Origin: an uncultured Zetaproteobacteria bacterium | GTDB taxonomy: Bacteria; Pseudomonadota; Zetaproteobacteria; Mariprofundales; Mariprofundaceae | Direction: 5' to 3' | NCBI GenBank assembly: GCA_913056285.1 | Contig: CAJXNE010000026.1 | Coordinates: 1 to 16,476 of the forward strand | DNA: 16,476 nt | In this document: positions 7,719 through 14,545 of the stretch, one piece after another | Position numbering within the stretch: the first letter of the stretch is position 1 | Layout: each line of letters begins with the position of its first letter | Notes under the pieces: generated by a model | Databases searched by the model: none | Told to the model about the DNA's origin: nothing | The model's input: only the letters and a program-made list of their open reading frames with translations | Program-made: the position numbers and the translations under genes

Positions 7719-9797
7719 TCAGGCTTCCTTCTTGTTGGCTGCTGTAGCTGTAGCCTTCTTCTTTGCTTTAATGGCGGGTTTTTCAGGCGTCATTCTGTCC
7801 AGAAATTTACGCTGCAATTCCAAAGCCAGAGCTGATGGCGTGGCATCGCTGGCTGTCTGACGCGAATAGTTGCGTACGGCATCGCGTTCTTCAGCCTGTA
7901 GCTGCTGATTGATGGAGAGTCCCACCTGACGGCGTTTGCGATTGACTTCGATAATTTTCGCTTCGATTTCATCGCCTTCTTTCAATGCATCGTGATCGCG
8001 GGGCACTTCACGGTTGGCCAGATAGGCACGAACGCCTTCAGTCAGTTCGACAATCGCGCCGCTGGGCTTGAGTTCCACGACTTTGCCTTCGACGCTGCTA
8101 CCGCGCTTAACGCCGGCCATAAACAGCTCGAACGGATCATCGGACAATTGCTTGATACCCAGAGATATACGCTGCTTTTCGACGTCCACGCCGAGAACAA
8201 CGCACTCGACTTCTTGCCCCTTGCTATATTGCTTGAGCGCTTCATCGCCTTTTTGATCCCATGACAGATTTTCGACATGCACCAATCCGTCCATGCCATC
8301 TTCAACCGGCACGAAGAAACCGAAGTCAGTCACATTCTTGATTTTGCCGTTGATATGTGAACCAACCGGATGCGAGGCCAGCCATGTATTCCACGGATTT
8401 TCACTCACTGCTTTCAGACTCAGACGCAAACGGCGCGCTGAAGCGTCCACTTCCAGTACGGCAACATCTACCACATCACCTTCAGTGAGCACCTGGGAGG
8501 GTTGGACATCTCGCTTTGTCCAGCTCATTTCCGAACGATGAATCATGCCTTCAATGCCGGGCTCCAACTCGACCACCGCGCCAAAATCAAGCAGGCGGCG
8601 AACGGTGCCGGTCAGGCGCATGCCGGGTTCATAAGTGGTGGCTACATTTTCCCACGGGTCGCTTTGCAGTGACTTGACCGAGACCGAAACTTTGCCTGTG
8701 TCAGCATTGAGTTTGACGATTTCAACCGTCAGCTGTTGGCTGATCGACAACATTTCAGACGGGTGCTTGATCCTGCGCCAGGAAATATCCGATACATGCA
8801 GCAGCGCATCAACACCGCCCAAATCCACAAAGGCGCCAAAATCGGCCATGCGTTTCACGGTGCCTGATACTTTGTCACCCACGTGATGCTGCTCGAAAAA
8901 CACGCCGCGCATAGCTTCTTGTGCGACAGCCATCGGTTTTTTGCGCGAAACGACGATATTGTCAGGTTTGCGACGGGCTTCAAGAATAGCTACCTGGCAG
9001 GTCTGGCCAATCAGGCTGGCCGTATCGACATGAAAGTCCGTATCCGCTTCCGAGCGCGGCATAAATGCATTCAGCCCGTTCAGGTTTACTCTGAAGCCGC
9101 CTTTCACTTCGGTGGTGATGACTGCATCCACGCATGAGCCGGTTGCCTGTGCGCTTTCAATGCCGGTCCATGCCGCACTCTGTTTTGCTGCCAGTACCGA
9201 TAAGCGTACACCTGCGGCACCTCCGACTGACTGCACCAGCGCATCGATTTCATCTCCAATCACCGGTATTTCCATGCCGGCCTGCTCAAATTCGGCCAGC
9301 GGGATCGAGCCTTCCGCCTTAGCACCTACGTCGATGATTACCGCATCACTATTGATGCTGACGATCATGCCATTGATCATTTCTCCGCGTTTGACGACAG
9401 GCTGCTCTTTCAAAGAGGCTTCAAACATTTGTTTGAATGATTCCTCTTCAGGCGCCGCTTCTTCTGTTTTCCCTTGTTCTGTTTCCACATCTTTTGTGTC
9501 CGCATCTTTTGCGTCCACTTCTTCTGTTTCCACTTGTTCTGTTACTGATGCATCCACTACCGGGATTTCCGCTGCAGGCGCCTCGTCGGGCTGTTCATCT
9601 GCTTTAGCAGGCTGGTTTTCAACGACTGCTGATTCTTCCGCTGCGGCATCTGTGCTTTCTTCTACTGCAGATTGCTGTGTGCTAACTGCCTCTACGTCCA
9701 CTGCCTGTACATCTGTAGATACTTTAGCCACTGCTGGTGTATCTGCATCCTGTACTGCTACATCCTGTATGTTTTCGATTTGTTTGGCTTCGCTCAT
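7719..9797 (-). CDS. rpsA: 30S ribosomal protein S1 with acidic N-terminal extension
   Basis: S1 binds mRNA on the 30S subunit and aids initiation on weak ribosome sites. This 692-aa protein is longer than the roughly 557-aa E. coli protein. Residues about 118-131 (ESFKQMFEASLKE) align with the E. coli N-terminus MTESFAQLFEESLKE. Six S1 domains follow, starting near 137, 219, 306, 391, 478 and 564, then a Lys/Ala-rich tail. The excess is residues 1-117: 33 Asp/Glu against 6 Lys, with no Leu, Arg, His, Cys or aromatic residues, so probably disordered. I chose ATG 9797 (MSEAK) over GTG 9815, which lacks a ribosome site. The gene lies between cmk and ihfB as in many gammaproteobacteria. Confidence 0.96.
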   Translation of the reverse strand: MSEAKQIENIQDVAVQDADTPAVAKVSTDVQAVDVEAVSTQQSAVEESTDAAAEESAVVENQPAKADEQPDEAPAAEIPVVDASVTEQVETEEVDAKDADTKDVETEQGKTEEAAPEEESFKQMFEASLKEQPVVKRGEMINGMIVSINSDAVIIDVGAKAEGSIPLAEFEQAGMEIPVIGDEIDALVQSVGGAAGVRLSVLAAKQSAAWTGIESAQATGSCVDAVITTEVKGGFRVNLNGLNAFMPRSEADTDFHVDTASLIGQTCQVAILEARRKPDNIVVSRKKPMAVAQEAMRGVFFEQHHVGDKVSGTVKRMADFGAFVDLGGVDALLHVSDISWRRIKHPSEMLSISQQLTVEIVKLNADTGKVSVSVKSLQSDPWENVATTYEPGMRLTGTVRRLLDFGAVVELEPGIEGMIHRSEMSWTKRDVQPSQVLTEGDVVDVAVLEVDASARRLRLSLKAVSENPWNTWLASHPVGSHINGKIKNVTDFGFFVPVEDGMDGLVHVENLSWDQKGDEALKQYSKGQEVECVVLGVDVEKQRISLGIKQLSDDPFELFMAGVKRGSSVEGKVVELKPSGAIVELTEGVRAYLANREVPRDHDALKEGDEIEAKIIEVNRKRRQVGLSINQQLQAEERDAVRNYSRQTASDATPSALALELQRKFLDRMTPEKPAIKAKKKATATAANKKEA
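9453..9542 (-). repeat. Six 15-bp tandem repeats inside rpsA (pentapeptides)
   Basis: Residues 86-115 of S1 read as six pentapeptides: TEQVE, TEEVD, AKDAD, TKDVE, TEQGK, TEEAA. The DNA shows matching 15-bp units, for instance TCCACTTCTTCTGTT beside TCCACTTGTTCTGTT on the + strand. The first and last unit pairs recur 60 bp apart. The array could change length by slippage without breaking the frame. Confidence 0.8.
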
Positions 9798-9900
9798 GTT
9801 TACCATCCCGGTCACTCAATTTTAAGAGTGTTATTCAGTGTTGTGTATTTTTTGCTCTGTTTGTTTGATCTTTGTGTGTTTGCTCTGTTTGCTTGCTTCG
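9798..9900 (-). promoter_or_regulatory. rpsA leader with 13-bp direct repeat and small hairpin
   Basis: The 103 bases between cmk and rpsA are A-rich on the minus (transcribed) strand. An exact 13-bp direct repeat, TTTGCTCTGTTTG in + orientation, occurs at 9851-9863 and 9879-9891. Closer to the start, CACTC (9813-9817) and GAGTG (9826-9830) can form a 5-bp stem about 15 bases before the ATG. rpsA is autoregulated through its leader in E. coli, so a role in S1 binding is plausible. I see no convincing promoter here. Confidence 0.4.
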
Positions 9901-10596
9901 TCAGGGGTTTGTAGCCTGAATTAGCTTTCTCCGCTCCAGAACGCCAAGCATCCGATCCACCACTTCCTCGACTCTCAATGTGGTCGAATCAATGGCAATG
10001 GCATCAGACGCCTGTTTCAGTGGTGCATGCTGACGTTCTCTATCGCGTTGGTCACGCATTTTCAGTTCTGCGATCACATCATCCAGACTGCTGCCGCTCT
10101 CATCTTTCAATTGCGTCCAGCGGCGACGGGCGCGTTCGCGTACGGACGCAGTCAGAAAAAACTTGGCCGGTGCGTCAGGTAGTACCACCGTGCCAATGTC
10201 ACGCCCATCCATAATACAGCCATTTTCAGCCAGTTGGTGTTGCAATCCGAGCAGCTTTTCACGTACGGCAGGCATGGCGGCTACTTTCGACGCGGCTGCA
10301 CCCACCGCTTCGCTGCGCAGTGTGGCGGTAACATCGGCACCGTTTAAACGAATGCCTTCGACAGTCCAGATAATGCTGCCCAATAAACTGTCAACAACGC
10401 CGACCACCGCCTGTTCATTGTCCAGTGCAGCGCCATGATCAAGTGCGACAGAACCGGTCAAACGGTAAAGCAGCCCGGTATCCAATACCGGCAAACCGAT
10501 TTCATCAGCCAGTATTTTGGCTACTGTGCCTTTGCCTGACCCGGATGGCCCGTCAATAGCAATGGTCAATCCCTGTACGGCAGTCCACTCGCTCAC
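9901..10596 (-). CDS. cmk: Cytidylate (CMP/dCMP) kinase
   Basis: Phosphorylates CMP and dCMP with ATP in the cytoplasm. The 231-aa protein has the P-loop GPSGSGKGT (16-24), LDTGLLYR of the NMP-binding region, the family motif DGRDIGTVV, and the arginine-rich RERARRRW and RDQRDRER segments near the lid. The start is GTG 10596, with AGGAG 6 bases upstream. It lies 23 bases after aroA and upstream of rpsA, the usual aroA-cmk-rpsA order. Length matches the family. Confidence 0.96.
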   Translation of the reverse strand: MSEWTAVQGLTIAIDGPSGSGKGTVAKILADEIGLPVLDTGLLYRLTGSVALDHGAALDNEQAVVGVVDSLLGSIIWTVEGIRLNGADVTATLRSEAVGAAASKVAAMPAVREKLLGLQHQLAENGCIMDGRDIGTVVLPDAPAKFFLTASVRERARRRWTQLKDESGSSLDDVIAELKMRDQRDRERQHAPLKQASDAIAIDSTTLRVEEVVDRMLGVLERRKLIQATNP

Positions 10597-10619
10597 CTCT
10601 GACTCCTCATGCCTGACAA

Positions 10620-11960
10620 TTACTTTTCACTCCACCGCACATTCATACCAATACGTTGCGCCAGCGTCACGAAATTCGGAAAACTGGTGGCAATGGCGGC
10701 TGCATTGTGGATGCGGATTTCGCCATTTGCCCGCTGCGCGGCCACGGCCATGGCCATGGCAATGCGGTGATCGCCGTGCGCATCGACATCAATATCACCC
10801 TTCAAATCGACCAGTCCGTGAATCACCGCGCCATCCGGTTTTTCTTCCATGTCGGCTCCGGCGGCATGCAATGCGGCAGCCATAGCCGCAATGCGGTCGG
10901 ACTCCTTGACGCGCAATTCCGCCGCATCGTCCAATACAAATTCACCATCGGCCAGTGCCGCAGCGGCAAACAGCACCGGGAACTCATCAATCGCATCCGG
11001 TACGTCATTTGGATCAACATGCATGCCATGTAAACCACCGGCAGTGATCCGGATATCAGCAACAGGCTCTTCACCGACAGTGTTCTCATGGCTTAAGGAA
11101 ATATGAGCTCCCATGCCCAGCATCACGCGCCGCCAGCCATCGCGGCGCGGATTGATGCCGATGCTGTTGAAGCTGACATCCGAACCATCTACAAGACTTG
11201 CAGCCACGGCAAAAAAACAGGCCGATGACGGGTCAGCGGGAATATTCACCACGCTTGTCGGAGCGCTGAGCTGGTCGGTTGGTTGTAGCGAGATGGTGCC
11301 ATTTTCGGCGACATGCACCGCTTGCCCGAACAGGGGCAGCATGCGTTCGGTATGATCGCGGCTGGGTTTGGGTTCGTTCACCGTTGTGATGCCATCAGCA
11401 TAAAGGCCGGCCAGCAGCACGCACGATTTCACCTGTGCGCTGGCAACCTTGGAAACATGGGAAATTGCTTTTAACTGGCCGCCTGAAATGGTCAGCGGCA
11501 ATAAATCACCACCGGCGGCGCCTTGTACGCTTGCGCCCATCTTGCGCACCGGATCAACGACCCGTTTCATCGGTCGTTTGCAGAGGGATGCATCGCCGCT
11601 GACCATCGAGGTAAAGGATTGCCCTGCCAGCACGCCGGTCATCAGGCGCACGCAGGTGCCGGCATTGCCGGCATCGAGCACATCATTCGGTTTTTTCAGG
11701 CCGTGCAGGCCAACGCCGTGAATGCGTAACGACGTTTTCTCATCATTGAGCCATTCAATCCGAACACCCATATCGATAAACATTTGCGCCGTGGAAAGAT
11801 TGTCTTCTCCCGGCAGAAAACCGTGAATTTCGGTAGCACCGTCAGCCAGCGATGCCAGCATCACGGCGCGGTGCGACATGGATTTATCGCCGGGGACTGT
11901 AATATTGCCTTTCAGCGGGCCAGTCGCAGGTCCGGCAATCAGTGTGCCTCCGATATTCAT
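10620..11960 (-). CDS. aroA: 3-phosphoshikimate 1-carboxyvinyltransferase (EPSP synthase)
   Basis: Joins PEP to shikimate 3-phosphate in the shikimate pathway. The 446-aa protein contains PGDKSMSHRA (24-32, with K26), LDAGNAGTCVRLMTG (95-109), SGDASLCKRPM and RVKESDRIAAM, all EPSP-synthase signatures. The NAGTCVRLM and SGDASL forms look like class II enzymes rather than the E. coli class, but that is inference. ATG 11960 overlaps the tyrA stop (ATGA), with GGAG 7 bases upstream. An upstream start at 11990 would add ten non-conserved residues inside tyrA. In Pseudomonas tyrA and aroA are fused; here they are separate but overlapping. Confidence 0.96.
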   Translation of the reverse strand: MNIGGTLIAGPATGPLKGNITVPGDKSMSHRAVMLASLADGATEIHGFLPGEDNLSTAQMFIDMGVRIEWLNDEKTSLRIHGVGLHGLKKPNDVLDAGNAGTCVRLMTGVLAGQSFTSMVSGDASLCKRPMKRVVDPVRKMGASVQGAAGGDLLPLTISGGQLKAISHVSKVASAQVKSCVLLAGLYADGITTVNEPKPSRDHTERMLPLFGQAVHVAENGTISLQPTDQLSAPTSVVNIPADPSSACFFAVAASLVDGSDVSFNSIGINPRRDGWRRVMLGMGAHISLSHENTVGEEPVADIRITAGGLHGMHVDPNDVPDAIDEFPVLFAAAALADGEFVLDDAAELRVKESDRIAAMAAALHAAGADMEEKPDGAVIHGLVDLKGDIDVDAHGDHRIAMAMAVAAQRANGEIRIHNAAAIATSFPNFVTLAQRIGMNVRWSEK

Positions 11961-12841
11961 GATGATGCTTCTCCATGTTGGGCCAGCCATGCATCGCGTG
12001 CTGTTTTGGCTGCCTTGAAATCATCCAGTAATTGCTCGCCATCGTCCGCCTGTAAGGCCAGCTTCATGGCGGTTAATTCATCCTGCAAAGCATCGAGTTG
12101 ATGCATGATCGCTTGCCGGTTGCATAGCGCAATATCGCGCCACATCTGCGGCGATGAAGAGGCGATGCGGGTAAAATCGCGAAAGCCGCCTGCGGCAAAT
12201 TCAAACGGTTTATGTTCGTCATTGCCCTGTTTGCGCACGGCATTGACCAGCGCAAATGCAGCCAGGTGCGGCAGATGACTGACTGCGGCCAGGAAATCAT
12301 CATGTTCTTCCGGCGCCATGCATATCACTCGGCTGCCAGCGGCTTCCCACATGCTTTGAACTCTCTGCAGGGCAGCCGGATCGGTGTTATCCTGCGGCGT
12401 CAAAATGCACAAATGATGTTCAAATAACTCAGCAAATGCGGCGCCTGCGCCGGACTGCTCCGTACCTGCAATCGGGTGGCCTGCAATAAAGCGGCAGGGA
12501 TCGGGCAGACATGTTCGTGCAGCGGCAATTGCCGATTGTTTGGTGCTGCCCGCATCGGTAACAATGGCGGTGGCGGGGAGGGTATCGACCATGGCGGTAA
12601 ATACAGACTCATAAGCGCTCATCGGTACGGCCAGCAAAACAATATCGGCATCGGCGACTGCGGCGGCAATATCATGCGTCCAGTCATCCACAACGCCGCG
12701 CACTTTGGCCAGTTCCAGGTTTTCACGACTGCGCCCCACACCAGTGACGCGCTCCACCACGCCGGCTTTCTTCAATGCCAGCGCCAGCGACCCGCCAATC
12801 AGGCCGGTTCCAATCACCACCAAATGTTTAATCGGGTTCAC
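11957..12841 (-). CDS. tyrA: Prephenate (or arogenate) dehydrogenase, TyrA type
   Basis: NAD(P)-dependent oxidation of prephenate or arogenate toward tyrosine. The 294-aa protein starts with a Rossmann motif IGTGLIGGS (10-18). It has the family segments DAGSTK (96-101), AGHPIAGTEQSG with H122, and VSHLPHLAAFAL. There is no fused chorismate mutase and no ACT domain. The start is GTG 12841, with GGAG about 11 bases upstream. A closer ATG at 12849 opens only a 3-codon frame (ATG AAA CGG TGA) that overlaps the GTG. Substrate and cofactor preference cannot be decided here. It overlaps aroA by 4 bases. Confidence 0.93.
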   Translation of the reverse strand: MNPIKHLVVIGTGLIGGSLALALKKAGVVERVTGVGRSRENLELAKVRGVVDDWTHDIAAAVADADIVLLAVPMSAYESVFTAMVDTLPATAIVTDAGSTKQSAIAAARTCLPDPCRFIAGHPIAGTEQSGAGAAFAELFEHHLCILTPQDNTDPAALQRVQSMWEAAGSRVICMAPEEHDDFLAAVSHLPHLAAFALVNAVRKQGNDEHKPFEFAAGGFRDFTRIASSSPQMWRDIALCNRQAIMHQLDALQDELTAMKLALQADDGEQLLDDFKAAKTARDAWLAQHGEASS

Positions 12842-12872
12842 CGTTTCATTATCTCCATATAGTCAAAAGCAA

Positions 12873-12906
12873 TCACCACGAAGAACACGAAGGGCACGAA
12901 GAAAAA
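12873..12906 (+). repeat. Solo copy of the CACGAAG repeat between hisC and tyrA
   Basis: This copy has the same sequence family and orientation as the left arm of the element at 14095-14542. It is built of 9-bp units (CACGAAG plus two bases) repeated three times and ends in an A-run. It differs from the right-arm copy at about two internal bases. It ends about 17 bases upstream of the tyrA ribosome site and has no gene attached, so it may be a remnant or a solo repeat. Confidence 0.75.
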
Positions 12907-12947
12907 ACAGAATCCTCAAAATAAAGGATGCATCATTAAAAGCTTCT

Positions 12948-12978
12948 ATCTGCGTTAATCCGTGTTCATCTGCGGTTC
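12948..12978 (+). repeat. ATCTGCG repeat with 10-bp period, next to the hisC stop
   Basis: Three adjoining units read ATCTGCGTTA, ATCCGTGTTC and ATCTGCGGTT. The array ends 4 bases from the hisC stop codon. From memory, sequences like this and the CACGAAG repeat occur between genes in many unrelated bacteria; I cannot check that here. The 41 bases between the two repeats show no feature. Confidence 0.6.
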
Positions 12979-12982
12979 GTTT

Positions 12983-14089
12983 TTAATTTTTCAGTTCCCT
13001 GACAATACCCTGCAAAACTGACAAAAATTCAATGTTCTCTTCTGGCAGACCAACTGAAATACGCAGGAAGTCTGGCATACCGTAAGGGGCGAGCGGGCGA
13101 GGGATGATGCCGTGATTTTCCAGTTGCTGCAAAATTTCGCGGCTGTTGCTGTGGCGCAGTAGCACAAAGTTGCCAAAACTATGGCCACCGAACATGCCCA
13201 TATTACTTAGTTCAGCTTCAAGTTTTTGCCTTTCAGATACTGTTTCAGCCACGCGGTCCATAACCCAGACACCATCATCGAGCGCAGCGACTGCCGCCGC
13301 CTGCGCCAACAGGTTGATGTTGAACGGTTCACGAAAACGGTTGGCCAGTTTGACAATGGCGCTATCAGCCACGGCATAACCGACCCGGCAACCCGCCAAA
13401 CCATAGGCCTTGGAAAAGGTGCGGCTGATTACCAGCCCCGGATACGATAAATCACGCACGGAATTGCCCAACTGATCGGCCACAAACTCATAATAGGCTT
13501 CATCAATAATCACCACCACATCACGAGGCAGCTCATCCAGAAATGCTTGAATGGAGGTATTGTGTAGCAGCGTCCCGGTCGGGTTATTCGGATTGGCGAT
13601 ACATACCACTTTTGTCCGCTCTGTCACCGCCGCAGCCATAGCATCCAGATCATGGGATAAGCCGTCCGATTCAGGTACGGCAACACCTATAGCCCCAGCC
13701 GCCTGCGCGGCCAGGGCATAAACAATAAAACCTCGCTCTGAATAAATTACTTCATCGCCAGAACCGGCAAAGGTGCGAATCAGCAGTTCCAGCACTTCAT
13801 TGGAGCCATTGCCGATCAAAATCTGATCAGTCGCTATGCTGTGAGAATCCGCCAATGCATCCTTCAACACCGTGGCATCGCCATCAGGATAGCGGTGTAC
13901 TTCGGATACGGCCTGCTGCATGGCCGCCATGGCTTTCGGCGACGGCCCGTACGGATTTTCATTCGATGCGAGCTTAATGGCTCGATCCAAGCCTTTTTCG
14001 CGCAGCAATGTTTCTATGGGCTTACCCGGAATATAAGGGTGCAATCCGGCAGTTTGCGGCACAGCCTGCGCCATCCAGTCAATAGTCAT
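12983..14089 (-). CDS. hisC: Histidinol-phosphate / aromatic aminotransferase
   Basis: PLP-dependent class I/II aminotransferase of the HisC family. The 368-aa protein has ASNENPYGPS (41-50), NPNNPTG (166-172), IIDEAYYEF (195-202), the Schiff-base lysine K227 in SRTFSKAYG, and GCRVGYA. Its place between pheA and tyrA, away from other his genes, matches hisC2 of Pseudomonas and suggests it acts at least partly on aromatic keto acids. GGTGA (14101-14097), inside the adjacent repeat, lies 7 bases before ATG 14089. ATG 14095 is only 1 base away from that site, so 14089 is preferred. Both ends of the gene touch repeat DNA. Confidence 0.92.
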   Translation of the reverse strand: MTIDWMAQAVPQTAGLHPYIPGKPIETLLREKGLDRAIKLASNENPYGPSPKAMAAMQQAVSEVHRYPDGDATVLKDALADSHSIATDQILIGNGSNEVLELLIRTFAGSGDEVIYSERGFIVYALAAQAAGAIGVAVPESDGLSHDLDAMAAAVTERTKVVCIANPNNPTGTLLHNTSIQAFLDELPRDVVVIIDEAYYEFVADQLGNSVRDLSYPGLVISRTFSKAYGLAGCRVGYAVADSAIVKLANRFREPFNINLLAQAAAVAALDDGVWVMDRVAETVSERQKLEAELSNMGMFGGHSFGNFVLLRHSNSREILQQLENHGIIPRPLAPYGMPDFLRISVGLPEENIEFLSVLQGIVRELKN

Positions 14090-14094
14090 TAGCA

Positions 14095-14124
14095 TTTCAC
14101 CACGAAGGACACGAAGAGCACGAA
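14095..14124 (+). repeat. Left terminal inverted repeat of the GxxExxY element
   Basis: A 30-bp arm with three 9-bp CACGAAG-type units. It is the inverted copy of 14513-14542 with one mismatch (position 14108). Its outer end reaches the hisC start, and its minus-strand sequence GGTGA (14101-14097) is the best ribosome site for hisC. Confidence 0.85.
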
Positions 14125-14134
14125 ATTGTAAATG

Positions 14135-14506
14135 TTATAAGACAAATCGTTTTATCCCGTCCTTTAATATTTGTACGTTAAAGTTAATCAATAACCCTGT
14201 ATTTACCTTTGCCAACTTCATATAAGTCAGCAACTGCGCCTGATGAATATTCATGAGTTTATCCACGCTCTTCAGCTCAATAATCAAGTGCTCATCCACC
14301 AGCATGTCAATGCGATAGCCGCATTCCAGCCGAACACGTTTGTATGTCACCGGAACCGGAACTTGCACCGCACAAGGAATCCCTTTGCATTCAAGCTCAT
14401 ACGCCAAACACCGTTCATAGGCCGACTCAAGCAACCCCGCCCCAAGATGACGATGTACATCAATCGCGCACTCAATTACTCTGTTGGATAGCTTATCAAA
14501 CTGCAT
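14135..14506 (-). CDS. GxxExxY protein, PD-(D/E)xK nuclease fold
   Basis: Small protein of the GxxExxY family (PF13366-like), whose biological role is not settled. The 123-aa protein shows the naming motif G24-L-L-E27-S-A-Y30. A PD-(D/E)xK-like core follows: D67 (YRIDMLVDE) and E77-L-K79 (LIIELKSV), then Q89 in HQAQLLTYMKL. It is therefore likely a metal-dependent nuclease-fold protein, though activity is unproven. The frame is intact. The ATG lies one or two bases inside the right repeat and the stop 10 bases inside the left repeat. The ribosome site is weak (A/G-rich AAGAAAAG from the repeat). It reads in the operon direction, so it is probably co-transcribed with pheA. Confidence 0.85.
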   Translation of the reverse strand: MQFDKLSNRVIECAIDVHRHLGAGLLESAYERCLAYELECKGIPCAVQVPVPVTYKRVRLECGYRIDMLVDEHLIIELKSVDKLMNIHQAQLLTYMKLAKVNTGLLINFNVQILKDGIKRFVL

Positions 14507-14507
14507 C

Positions 14508-14542
14508 TTTTCTTCGTGCTCTTCGTGTGCTTCGTGGTGAAA
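14508..14542 (-). repeat. Right terminal inverted repeat of the GxxExxY element
   Basis: Inverted copy of the left arm; positions 14513-14542 match it at 29 of 30 bases. On the minus strand it continues into an A-run directly before the GxxExxY start. It lies 3 bases after the pheA stop codon. Confidence 0.85.
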
Positions 14543-14545
14543 GGT

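Larger units (their letters stand above)
14095..14542 (-). mobile_element. Putative small repeat-bounded GxxExxY cassette
   Basis: A 448-bp unit made of one 123-codon gene flanked by 30-bp inverted repeats (29/30 identical). The arms sit 3 bases from the pheA stop and at the hisC start, so the unit exactly fills the pheA-hisC gap. I see no target duplication and no transposase. Mobility is inference from the terminal repeats, the compact build and the related solo repeat 1.2 kb away. Confidence 0.5.

Noticed and set aside
9112..9825. Long Ser/Thr-rich open frame antisense to rpsA (+ strand)
   Set aside because: It is the mirror of the low-complexity acidic extension and first S1 domains. It resembles no known family, while rpsA on the other strand is certain.
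12838..12849. Three-codon leader peptide ATG AAA CGG TGA before tyrA
   Set aside because: The Shine-Dalgarno spacing is only 3 bases, and such a short frame is easily explained by chance.
12873..14542. Three CACGAAG repeats considered as a CRISPR array
   Set aside because: Spacing is irregular (over 1 kb and about 390 bp), one copy is inverted, and genes lie between them.
14095..14542. Target-site duplication around the GxxExxY element
   Set aside because: The bases just outside the two arms (TTAGCA and GGTTTA) are not direct repeats, so classical transposition cannot be claimed.
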